A stretch of 64,000 nucleotides of DNA, taken from NCBI GenBank assembly GCA_023434365.1, contig JAEYSV010000057.1, forward strand, positions 1 through 64,000, in the 5' to 3' direction. Position 1 is the first letter of the stretch. Every line of letters starts with the position of its first letter. The position numbers and the translations under genes are program-made. Under the pieces are notes generated by a model. It saw only the letters and a list, made by a program, of their open reading frames with translations, was not told the DNA's origin and made no database searches. The stretch comes from Bacillota bacterium (GTDB lineage: Bacteria > Bacillota > Clostridia > Lachnospirales > Lachnospiraceae). Of the stretch, positions 26,134-33,686 are shown piece by piece.

Positions 26134-26630
26134 TACTCAGAGTATTTAGCAAGAATACTGTCGATATCATCCACGGTAAGTCTGCCGTAAACTTCGTCAT
26201 TAATTGTTAATACAGGGGCAAGGCCACACGCACCGATACAGCGGCATGCTTCTAAAGAAAACTTACCATCTGGAGTACATTCTCCACCTTGAATTCCTAA
26301 TTTGTCTATCAGCTTATTGTAAATGTCTCCAGAACCTTTCACATAGCAAGCTGTTCCAAGGCATACACTAATACTATATTTGCCTTTTGGATTTAATGAA
26401 AATTGGGAATAGAATGTTACAACACCGTAGATTTTTTCCAAAGGGATATCCATTTCATTAGAAATGATGGTTTGAACTTCTATTGGCAGATATCCATAAA
26501 TATCTTGAGCCTTTTGCAGAATAGGCATTAAGGCACCTTTGTCATCTTTATGGTCTGCAATGACTTTTTTAAGTTCTACCTCTTGCTCTTGTGTTCCAGC
26601 AAAAGGGATCTTAGCTTTTTTAGAACCCAT
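26133..26630 (-). CDS. hydC: Bifurcating hydrogenase [2Fe-2S] subunit HydC (NuoE-like)
   Basis: 165 residues, the typical NuoE length. A helical N-terminal half is followed by a thioredoxin-like half with the four-cysteine 2Fe-2S motif (CLGTAC ... CRCIGAC). It is the first gene of the operon and the third core subunit of the bifurcating complex with HydA and HydB. The site AAGGAGG precedes ATG 26630. The operon leader holds an inverted repeat and an extended -10 promoter. Confidence 0.94.
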   Translation of the reverse strand: MGSKKAKIPFAGTQEQEVELKKVIADHKDDKGALMPILQKAQDIYGYLPIEVQTIISNEMDIPLEKIYGVVTFYSQFSLNPKGKYSISVCLGTACYVKGSGDIYNKLIDKLGIQGGECTPDGKFSLEACRCIGACGLAPVLTINDEVYGRLTVDDIDSILAKYSE

Positions 26631-26659
26631 TATCTAAACCTCCTTAAATAGTTATGACA

Positions 26660-26691
26660 ACAGAATAAGGCCGAATTTTGTCCTATTCTGT
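26660..26691 (-). promoter_or_regulatory. Inverted repeat in the hydrogenase operon leader
   Basis: ACAGAATA-A-GG on the left pairs with CCTATTCTGT on the right, with one bulged base. It lies between the predicted start (about 26707) and the hydC ribosome site. Without a T run it is not a terminator; it may be an operator or mRNA structure. Confidence 0.45.
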
Positions 26692-26713
26692 ATGTATCAC
26701 ATTCGCAGACATA

Positions 26714-26742
26714 ATTATACCATATACTTGTTAACAAATCTA
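26714..26742 (-). promoter_or_regulatory. Promoter of the bifurcating hydrogenase operon with TTGTTAACAA palindrome
   Basis: On the minus strand an extended -10 (TGG-TATAAT, 26719-26714) has a weak -35 TAGATT 17 bp away. The spacer contains the perfect palindrome TTGTTAACAA (26728-26737). It resembles the two Rex half-sites fused without their usual gap. Confidence 0.5.
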
Positions 26743-26869
26743 CAATTATATACGAATTAATCATGTACAAAAATTCGTGCAATATAAACAGAAATAAGCG
26801 GGAATAGTGGTTAAAAATTATTAATCAGTCAACTAGAGCAGTAGAAACACAGGAGCAGATTGCTTAGTA

Positions 26870-26898
26870 TTGAAAAAAAAATTTAATAATGATATACT
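26870..26898 (+). promoter_or_regulatory. Promoter of the DRTGG/ATPase/Fe-S/PHP operon
   Basis: TTGAAA (26870-26875), 17-bp spacer, TATACT (26893-26898). It gives a leader of about 195 nucleotides in which I see no strong hairpin or gene. Confidence 0.65.
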
Positions 26899-27098
26899 TT
26901 TTTTATATAGTTATATTTTTACAGATTGAATAGTTATAATATTTTCTTGAATATATATACAAAAATAAGATGTATTTTCATTGGAAGGTGCTTTAGAAGG
27001 TGCACAAGTACGCAAAAGAGAACATGAATACATAGGATTAGTATTGCATATGTCCATGACATATGGGAAATTCATGATGAGAGTTAGGAGGATTATAT

Positions 27099-27449
27099 AT
27101 GACAATTGGAGAAGTTTGTGGTGTATTAAAGGCTAAGGTAGTTTGTGGAGATGAGTATATGAATCGAGAGGTGCATGCAGCATGTGGATCGGACATGATG
27201 AGTGATGTGCTTGCTTTTGTCAAAGATCAAGCTGTATTATTAACCGGATTATGCAATCCACAGGTAATCAGAACAGCAGAAATGATGGATATTATTTGTA
27301 TCGTTTTTGTTCGAGGTAAACAACCGGACGAGGCTATGATTCAAATGGCCATAGAAAAGCAGATTACATTATTAAGTACGGGTCATAGAATGTTCTCTGC
27401 TTGCGGCATGTTATATGAGAAGGGATTGCGTGGAGGTGGTTCTTATTGA
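27099..27449 (+). CDS. DRTGG-domain protein 1
   Basis: 116 residues consisting of one DRTGG-type domain (a regulatory fold also found next to CBS and in phosphotransacetylase-type proteins). It contains several cysteines but no CxxC pair. The site AGGAGG precedes ATG 27099. Its stop overlaps the TTG start of the ATPase gene. A second DRTGG protein is encoded three genes on, so two such subunits may work together. Ligand unknown. Confidence 0.8.
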   Translation: MTIGEVCGVLKAKVVCGDEYMNREVHAACGSDMMSDVLAFVKDQAVLLTGLCNPQVIRTAEMMDIICIVFVRGKQPDEAMIQMAIEKQITLLSTGHRMFSACGMLYEKGLRGGGSY

Positions 27450-27871
27450 GCGAATTATTAAGGCTAAAGTATGAAGTCTCCTCAGAAGACTTTACAAGGG
27501 CGGGAGAGGCCAGTAGTGATGTAAAGTCTAAACTTAAGAAAATGGGAATTGATCCTCTGGTAGTTCGTCGGGTAGCTATTTCTATGTATGAAGGCGAGAT
27601 AAATATGGTGATTCATGCAAAGGGAGGTACCATAGATGTCGTTGTTAGTGAAGCGGAAATACTTATGATATTAAAAGATATTGGGCCGGGAATTGTGAAT
27701 ATTGAGATGGCAATGCAAGCGGGTTACTCTACTGCTCCAGACAATATACGCACATTGGGGTTTGGTGCAGGTATGGGTTTGCCTAATATGAAGAAGTATT
27801 CTGATGAAATGCATATCGAAACTGTAATTGGAGAAGGAACTACAGTAACCATGAAAGTTAAGATAGAATAA
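27446..27871 (+). CDS. Anti-sigma-factor-type ATPase (SpoIIAB/RsbW-like GHKL)
   Basis: 141 residues, the size of SpoIIAB/RsbW kinases. It has an N box EGEINMVIHA, G1 box DIGPGI and G2 box GFGAGMGLPN. It starts at TTG, which overlaps the preceding TGA and follows a GGAGGTGG site. Such proteins usually phosphorylate a STAS-domain partner and bind a sigma factor, but neither is encoded in this window. The adjacent Fe-S protein and the downstream SpoIIE-type phosphatase make a redox-linked switch likely. Confidence 0.85.
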   Translation: MSELLRLKYEVSSEDFTRAGEASSDVKSKLKKMGIDPLVVRRVAISMYEGEINMVIHAKGGTIDVVVSEAEILMILKDIGPGIVNIEMAMQAGYSTAPDNIRTLGFGAGMGLPNMKKYSDEMHIETVIGEGTTVTMKVKIE

Positions 27872-27898
27872 AGCAATTTCAAAAGAAAGGAGAAGGAG

Positions 27899-29179
27899 AT
27901 GGATAAGTTTTTTACCTCCGTTCGATTAGATTCAGAACTATGTAAGGGGTGTATAAATTGTATAAAACGATGCCCTACACAAGCGATTCGAGTTCGTAAT
28001 GGAAAAGCGGTAATTACAAAAGAGTTCTGTATTGACTGTGGTGAGTGTATCAGAATTTGTCCTCATCATGCGAAGTTAGCTACTTATGATAGTCTGGATG
28101 TGCTACATAATTATAAGTATACTGTTGCTTTACCAGCACCTTCGCTATATGCTCAGTTTAATAATCTGGAAGATGTGGATATTCTTTTGACAGCACTGAA
28201 AAAAATGGGATTTGATGATGTGTATGAAGTGAGTGGCGCTGCGGAACTGGTGAGTGAACTTTCTAGGGCGTATGTTAGTGAGCACCAGGAGCAATGGCCT
28301 ATTATAAGTACAGCATGTCCATCTGTAGTGCGCCTTATAAGAGTACGTTTTCCTAATTTACTAGAGCATTTACTTCCAATATGTGCCCCAGTTGATTTGG
28401 CTGCAAGTATGGCATTGGAACGTGCTATGAAGAAGACCGGATATAAACGTGAAGAGATTGGAATTATTTTTATTTCGCCATGTCCTGCAAAAGTTACTGC
28501 AATGCATACACCGTTAGGGATTGAAAAGAGTGAACTTAACGCAGTATTGGCAATTAAAGAAGTATATCCAAAACTAATTCATTATATGAAAGAATCTATT
28601 GACGATGCAGAGCCCCTCACCATTTCGGGGAAAATTGGAATATCGTGGGGGAGTACTGGTGGAGAGGCAGCTGGATTATTAACAGACAGTTACTTAGCTG
28701 CGGATGGAATAGAAAATGTCATTCGTGTACTTGAGGATATTGAAGATCAAAAGTTTACCAATCTTGAATTTATTGAACTCAATGCTTGCAATGGGGGATG
28801 CGTAGGAGGAGTTTTACAGGTAGAAAACCCATTTGTGGCAAAAGTGAAATTAAAAAGGTTGAGAAAGTATATGCCTGTAGCCTGTAATCACTGGAAAGAT
28901 GAAAAGATGCTAAGTGCTTACTTTTCTGAACAGATTGAGTATGAGCCGGTGTTTAAACTGGGTGGAGATTTAAAAGAAAGCATACAAAAAATGATGGAAG
29001 TAGAAGAACTTCTTAAGCGTTTACCAGGATTAGACTGCGGATCATGCGGTGCTCCAACTTGTAAGGCATTAGCGGAAGATGTTGTACGTGGCGTAGCTAA
29101 GGAAAAGGATTGTATCCATATTTTAAAAGAGTATATTCATAAATTGTCGGGTGAATTTTCGAAATTGGATGAAAAGTGA
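27899..29179 (+). CDS. Hydrogenase-like Fe-S protein without PAS domain
   Basis: 426 residues. Two N-terminal 4Fe-4S sites (CKGCINC, CIDCGEC) precede an [FeFe]-hydrogenase large-subunit fold and then an RnfB-type 4Fe-4S domain (DCGSCGAPTC). The H-cluster loops are present but divergent: L1 reads STACPS (Cys 140, with Ala where catalytic enzymes have the proton-relay Cys), L2 SPCPAK, L3 NACNGGC. It could still bind an H-cluster but is probably not a fast catalyst. Domain order matches sensory HydS minus its PAS part. It is flanked by the ATPase and DRTGG genes, so a sensor role is likely. Confidence 0.85.
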   Translation: MDKFFTSVRLDSELCKGCINCIKRCPTQAIRVRNGKAVITKEFCIDCGECIRICPHHAKLATYDSLDVLHNYKYTVALPAPSLYAQFNNLEDVDILLTALKKMGFDDVYEVSGAAELVSELSRAYVSEHQEQWPIISTACPSVVRLIRVRFPNLLEHLLPICAPVDLAASMALERAMKKTGYKREEIGIIFISPCPAKVTAMHTPLGIEKSELNAVLAIKEVYPKLIHYMKESIDDAEPLTISGKIGISWGSTGGEAAGLLTDSYLAADGIENVIRVLEDIEDQKFTNLEFIELNACNGGCVGGVLQVENPFVAKVKLKRLRKYMPVACNHWKDEKMLSAYFSEQIEYEPVFKLGGDLKESIQKMMEVEELLKRLPGLDCGSCGAPTCKALAEDVVRGVAKEKDCIHILKEYIHKLSGEFSKLDEK

Positions 29180-29195
29180 GAAAGAAGGCTAAGTA

Positions 29196-29531
29196 ATGAA
29201 GGTAAAGGATTTAATTGAGTCAGGAATATTTGAGGAAGTCAATATTTCTGAACATATTGATAAAGAGATAACGACACCATTTTGTTGTGATTTATTAAGT
29301 ATTGCCATGAGTAAAGCACCTGCCGGAGCATGCTGGGTTACAATTATGGGCAATATCAATACCATTGCAGTAGCTTCATTAGCTGATGTTGCAGTAATCG
29401 TGTTAGCTGAAGGTATTACAATGGATTCAGTAGCATTAGAAAAGGCCAGGGAGCAGCAGATTACTGTGCTTGCTTCTAAGAATTCGGTTTTTGATAGTGC
29501 ATTAAGCGTATACCAACTAATACATGCCTAA
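29196..29531 (+). CDS. DRTGG-domain protein 2
   Basis: 111 residues, one DRTGG-type domain, related in fold to the protein encoded at 27099. It ends 8 bp inside the PHP gene, so the two are translationally coupled. The pair of DRTGG proteins bracketing the Fe-S protein suggests a hetero-oligomeric regulatory partner. Nothing in the sequence fixes a ligand. Confidence 0.78.
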   Translation: MKVKDLIESGIFEEVNISEHIDKEITTPFCCDLLSIAMSKAPAGACWVTIMGNINTIAVASLADVAVIVLAEGITMDSVALEKAREQQITVLASKNSVFDSALSVYQLIHA

Positions 29532-30243
29532 ATATTCGTATGATTTGCATCTCCATTCCTGCTTGTCTCCTTGTGGGGATGAGGATATGACTCCGGCAAA
29601 TATAGTAGGAATGGCAGCAATAAAGGAACTTGATATTATTGCTGTTACAGATCACAATAGTTGTTTAAATTGTGAAGCAGTTATGGAGGAAGCAAAGGAG
29701 TATGGGATACTAGTTGTTCCTGGAATGGAGTTAACAACAAAAGAGGAAGTTCATGTGTTATGCCTATTTGAGGATCTTGAAAATGCTATTAATTTTAATC
29801 AATACGTTTATTCTGAGCTGAATCAGATGAAAAATAGGGTTGAAATTTTCGGGAGACAAGAAATTTATCTTGCCCGTGATAAGAAAGCTGGAGAAGAAGA
29901 AATGCTCCTAATTCAGAGTACGCGTATTTCATTTGACTACGTGTATAGTTTGGTGAATCAATATAAGGGAATAATGATTCCGGCTCATATAGATAAAAAC
30001 AGCCATAGTTTGTTGTATAACCTCGGATTCATTCCACCTGATAGTCTATTTACGTGTGTCGAGATTAAGGATAAAAGTAAACAGATAAAGCTTAGCGAAG
30101 AACATCCCTATCTTAAACAATGTAATATAATATCAAATTCGGATGCTCATTATCTAAGGGATATTAATGAGGCAGTCAATCATATAGAATTAGAAGAAAA
30201 AAGTGCCCAAGCATTATTTCAAGTATTAAATACAATAGGTTAA
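29524..30243 (+). CDS. PHP-domain metal-dependent phosphoesterase
   Basis: 239 residues. Polymerase-and-histidinol-phosphatase fold with the metal-binding series YDLHLHSCLSPCG, TDHNS, PGMELTT, PAHIDKNSHS and SNSDAHYL. It resembles the TrpH/YciV group that hydrolyses nucleotide or phosphate esters. The SCLSPCGDED insertion near the first motif is typical of proteins linked to these hydrogenase loci, as far as I recall. It is the last gene of its operon, followed by a strong terminator. Substrate unknown. Confidence 0.88.
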   Translation: MPKYSYDLHLHSCLSPCGDEDMTPANIVGMAAIKELDIIAVTDHNSCLNCEAVMEEAKEYGILVVPGMELTTKEEVHVLCLFEDLENAINFNQYVYSELNQMKNRVEIFGRQEIYLARDKKAGEEEMLLIQSTRISFDYVYSLVNQYKGIMIPAHIDKNSHSLLYNLGFIPPDSLFTCVEIKDKSKQIKLSEEHPYLKQCNIISNSDAHYLRDINEAVNHIELEEKSAQALFQVLNTIG

Positions 30244-30248
30244 TAAAG

Positions 30249-30302
30249 TAGACTCTCAAACTAATTCTAATTAACTGAATTTAGTTTGAGAGTCTATTTT
30301 TT
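30249..30302 (+). terminator. Terminator after the PHP gene
   Basis: A 15-bp perfect stem, TAGACTCTCAAACTA (30249-30263) with TAGTTTGAGAGTCTA (30282-30296), then a T run. It separates the two plus-strand hydrogenase-linked operons. Confidence 0.93.
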
Positions 30303-30402
30303 GTACAGTGTAATGACCTGTATGTAAAACAATATCTTTTCGATGGGTAAGTCCTAAAAATAATCATGTTTTTACAAAAAACAATTATCGGGAAAAAAAG
30401 CA

Positions 30403-30430
30403 TTGCTATTTTGCAAAAGAGTGATAAAAT
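30403..30430 (+). promoter_or_regulatory. Probable promoter of the HydS operon
   Basis: TTGCTA (30403-30408), 16-bp spacer, TAAAAT (30425-30430), 45 bp before the first gene and after a strong terminator. Confidence 0.5.
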
Positions 30431-30474
30431 ATTAACAAAGTTATGTGGGGTAAATAAATGGAGGAAATAATAAA

Positions 30475-30720
30475 ATGGAAATTACGATTTGTATAGGTAG
30501 CTCATGCCACTTAAAAGGATCCAGAGAAATAGTACATATATTGGAGCAGTTAGTAAAAGAACATGAATTAGAGGAAAAGGTTCAGTTAAATGGTTCTTTT
30601 TGTATGGGGCATTGTGTAAAAGGAGTTTGTATAAAGGTTGACGAAGAGTTTTTTTCTCTTGTGCCCGAAGATACAGAGAGTTTTTTTGCCAATCATGTTC
30701 TTAGGAGGCTGAACGAATGA
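30475..30720 (+). CDS. Small thioredoxin-like [2Fe-2S] protein
   Basis: 81 residues. The C-terminal half of a NuoE-type fold on its own, with CIGSSC near the start and FCMGHC at 43-48 supplying four cysteines for a 2Fe-2S cluster; a fifth Cys follows at about 52. It overlaps the HydS start (ATGA). It probably passes electrons to or from HydS. It has a GGAGG site. Confidence 0.85.
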   Translation: MEITICIGSSCHLKGSREIVHILEQLVKEHELEEKVQLNGSFCMGHCVKGVCIKVDEEFFSLVPEDTESFFANHVLRRLNE

Positions 30721-32435
30721 ATGTAATCGGCTTTAAAGAGGCGCAGTGTAAAAACTGCTATAAATGTGTACGTTCTTGTGAGGTAAAAGCAATTATCGTT
30801 AAAGATGCACAAGCTCAAATCCTAAATGATAAATGCATCCTATGTGGACATTGCTTAAATATATGCCCTCAAAACGCGAAAACATTAATTAGTGATCTTG
30901 ATAAGGTAAAAGAATTTTTAAAAGCCAGAGAGCAAGTAATCGTATCACTAGCTCCCTCTTATTTGGGAATTATGAAATATAAAAAAGCTGGTCAGGTAGT
31001 AAGTGCCCTTAAGAAATTGGGCTTTTTTTCTGTGCGCGAAACAAGTGAGGGCGCAGTTTTAGTGACTGAGGAATATCGCAAGTTATTGGAGGAGGGCAAA
31101 ATGCAGAATATCATTACAACATGTTGCCCAAGTGTTAATGATTTGATTGAGATATATTATCCAAGTTTAGCAAAGTATATGGCTCCGGTTGTGTCTCCGA
31201 TGATTGCACATGGAAAAATGATTAAGAAGCAATATGGGGTGAATACTAAGGTGGTTTTTATTGGGCCATGCATTTCCAAAAAGAGAGAGGCCGAAAATGA
31301 TGACAGAACAAAAGGATACATAGATGCAGTCATAAACTTTACAGAGTTAGAAGAATGGATGGCATTAGAAGGAATTGAGATAGAGTCTATGGAAGAAGAG
31401 GCATTTGATAATCCTAATCCAGAAGTTAATCGACTTTATCCTATTAGTAGTGGAGTACTTAGTTCGGTAATAACAAAAAGTAGCAATGACCATTACCGCA
31501 AATTCTATGTTCATGGGTTTAATAATTGCATTGAATTACTTAAGAGTATGGAAAAAGAAGAAGTTAATAATAGCTTTATTGAAGTAAACATCTGCAATGG
31601 GGGCTGCATTAAAGGTCCTGCAGCAGACACAACAGGTATTAGCAGGTTTAAAGTTAAACTAGATATGGAAGATTCCATTGCCAAACTTGAACCTAGAGAA
31701 GAAGAGTTTAGTAAAGAAGGAATTAAGCTTCATAAAAGCTTTTATCCAAGAAAAAATCGTGATCCGATTCCAACAGAGGAAGAAATTCGAGCAATCTTAA
31801 AGCAAATTGGTAAAACAGAGAAAGAGCATGAACTTAATTGTGGTGCTTGTGGGTATTCCTCATGTGTCGAAAAAGCTGTTGCTGTGTATCAAGGAAAGGC
31901 AGAATTGAGTATGTGTCTTCCTTATATGCATGATAAAGCAACGAGTATGGCAAATGTAGTTCTCGATACAATGATTAATGGAATCATTATGGTCGATGGA
32001 GAAATGAAAATTATCGAATTCAATCGTGCGGCGGAAGTTTTTTTCCAAAAAACAAGCGCAGAGGCAAAGAAACTTTATCTATACGAGATATTTGATCATC
32101 GGGATTTTGAATATGTATATGAAACACATACTAGTATTCTTGAGAAGAAAGTGTCTTATAGCGATTATGGAATTACGACTATGCAAAATATTGTATATGT
32201 AGAAAAGGAAAATTGTGTGCTTGCAGTAATTCAGGATGTTAGTAAAGAAGAAGAGCGGATTTATCAGGCATATCACGTAAAAATGGAAACAATTGAAATG
32301 GCGCAGAAAGTAATTGATAAACAAATGATGGTTGCACAAGAAATTGCCGGTCTCTTAGGAGAGACAACTGCTGAGACCAAAGTGACACTGACTAAGCTAA
32401 GAGATACCATATTGTATGATGGGGAGAAATTATAG
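30717..32435 (+). CDS. hydS: Sensory [FeFe] hydrogenase with PAS domain (group C, HydS-like)
   Basis: 572 residues. Two N-terminal 4Fe-4S sites (CKNCYKC, CILCGHC), the H-cluster fold (about 80-335), an RnfB-type Fe-S domain (NCGACGYSSC, about 375) and a C-terminal PAS domain (about 410-520) that ends in a helical tail. H-cluster loops read TTCCPS, GPCISKK and NICNGGC, so all four ligand cysteines are kept. Known relatives (group C) are slow enzymes thought to sense hydrogen and regulate catalytic hydrogenases. The next gene, a SpoIIE-type phosphatase 3 bp away, is the natural output. Confidence 0.88.
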   Translation: MNVIGFKEAQCKNCYKCVRSCEVKAIIVKDAQAQILNDKCILCGHCLNICPQNAKTLISDLDKVKEFLKAREQVIVSLAPSYLGIMKYKKAGQVVSALKKLGFFSVRETSEGAVLVTEEYRKLLEEGKMQNIITTCCPSVNDLIEIYYPSLAKYMAPVVSPMIAHGKMIKKQYGVNTKVVFIGPCISKKREAENDDRTKGYIDAVINFTELEEWMALEGIEIESMEEEAFDNPNPEVNRLYPISSGVLSSVITKSSNDHYRKFYVHGFNNCIELLKSMEKEEVNNSFIEVNICNGGCIKGPAADTTGISRFKVKLDMEDSIAKLEPREEEFSKEGIKLHKSFYPRKNRDPIPTEEEIRAILKQIGKTEKEHELNCGACGYSSCVEKAVAVYQGKAELSMCLPYMHDKATSMANVVLDTMINGIIMVDGEMKIIEFNRAAEVFFQKTSAEAKKLYLYEIFDHRDFEYVYETHTSILEKKVSYSDYGITTMQNIVYVEKENCVLAVIQDVSKEEERIYQAYHVKMETIEMAQKVIDKQMMVAQEIAGLLGETTAETKVTLTKLRDTILYDGEKL

Positions 32436-32438
32436 AAA

Positions 32439-33611
32439 ATGAGTGTTAATGTAGAAATCTCTTATAAGAGTTTAAATAAACATCATGAGGAATTATGTGG
32501 CGATAAGGTAGAGATTTTGAAAACTCCAGACTCCGATATTATTATACTTGCTGATGGAATGGGAAGTGGAGTAAAAGCTAATATATTAGCAACATTGACT
32601 TCTAAAATTCTTGGAACCATGTTAATTGAAGGAGCCACGATTGATGAGTGTGTGGAAACCATTGTCATGACACTGCCTGTTTGTAGTGTCAGACAAGTAG
32701 CATACTCTACATTTAGTATTCTACAGATTTTTCACGATGGGCGAGCCTATCTTGTTGAGTTTGATAACCCAAGTTGTATTGTGTTAAGAAACCATCAATT
32801 AATGAGCGTTCCTTATGAAGAAAGAATAATCCGCGACAAATCCATTCGGGAATATCGTTTTAGAGTAGAGCTAAATGATGTTTTTATCCTTATGAGTGAT
32901 GGAGTCATTCATGCAGGAGTAGGGCAGGCACTTAACTTTGGATGGAGTTGGAATAATGTTGCTGATTATGCCTGTCAGTCTATAAAGATAGCGGGAACAG
33001 CAGTCAGAATGGCACATATTCTTACTAAAGCATGTGATGATCTATATATGCAAAGTCCAGGTGATGATACTACGATTGCGGTTGCAAGGGTTATAAACCG
33101 TAAGGAAGTGCATCTGTTAACTGGCCCGCCAATGAAAAAAGAAGACGATGTGCAACTAATGGAGGATTTCATAAAAGATACTGCTAAATTAATTGTTAGC
33201 GGTGGAACGACAGCCAATATTGTAGCAAGAGAATTAGGTAAGAAGGTATATACTTCTTTGTCTTATTGTGATCCAGGAATTCCACCAATTGGTTACATAG
33301 AGGGAGTTGATCTCGTTACGGAGGGAGTGCTTACTTTGACCAGAGCATTAAAACTATTAAAACAGTATGTAAGCAATGAAGTTGACGAAAACTTTTTTCT
33401 TAAATTAGACGAACAAAATGGTGCATCAATGATAGCAAAAATTATTATAGAAGAGTGTACAGATTTAACGCTCTTTGTAGGAAAAGCAATAAACCAAGCG
33501 CATCAGAATCCGGAGTTGCCTTTTGATTTGAGTATTCGAATGAATCTTACGGAGCAGATTAAGGAAACAGTACATGCAATGGGGAAAAACGTAAGAGTGA
33601 CTTATTATTAA
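32439..33611 (+). CDS. SpoIIE/PP2C-type serine phosphatase linked to HydS
   Basis: 390 residues. Residues 1-235 are a SpoIIE-type PPM phosphatase with metal-binding DGMGSG, MSDGV and PGDDTTIAV motifs. The remaining 150 residues form a separate helical/beta domain beginning TGPPMKKEDD that I cannot place. It starts 3 bp after hydS with no good ribosome site, consistent with translational coupling. It would dephosphorylate a protein partner in response to HydS. The SpoIIAB-like kinases of the neighbouring operons are possible opponents. Confidence 0.87.
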   Translation: MSVNVEISYKSLNKHHEELCGDKVEILKTPDSDIIILADGMGSGVKANILATLTSKILGTMLIEGATIDECVETIVMTLPVCSVRQVAYSTFSILQIFHDGRAYLVEFDNPSCIVLRNHQLMSVPYEERIIRDKSIREYRFRVELNDVFILMSDGVIHAGVGQALNFGWSWNNVADYACQSIKIAGTAVRMAHILTKACDDLYMQSPGDDTTIAVARVINRKEVHLLTGPPMKKEDDVQLMEDFIKDTAKLIVSGGTTANIVARELGKKVYTSLSYCDPGIPPIGYIEGVDLVTEGVLTLTRALKLLKQYVSNEVDENFFLKLDEQNGASMIAKIIIEECTDLTLFVGKAINQAHQNPELPFDLSIRMNLTEQIKETVHAMGKNVRVTYY

Positions 33612-33642
33612 GAGATTAATAGATATTTGGGGAGAGCTAGGT

Positions 33643-33667
33643 TGCATTCAGTAAAAAACTGAGTGCA
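33643..33667 (+). promoter_or_regulatory. Intercistronic hairpin between the phosphatase and group B hydrogenase genes
   Basis: TGCATTCAGT pairs with ACTGAGTGCA (one G-T pair) around an A5 loop. No T run follows; the next gene's GCGGAGGAAA site begins directly after. It may set relative expression by mRNA processing or masking. Confidence 0.5.
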
Positions 33668-33686
33668 GACGCGGAGGAAATAAAAA

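Noticed and set aside
26728..26737. Canonical Rex operator
   Set aside because: Only TTGTTAACAA is present; the 4-bp gap between half-sites is missing. It is kept as a weak finding, not called as a Rex site.
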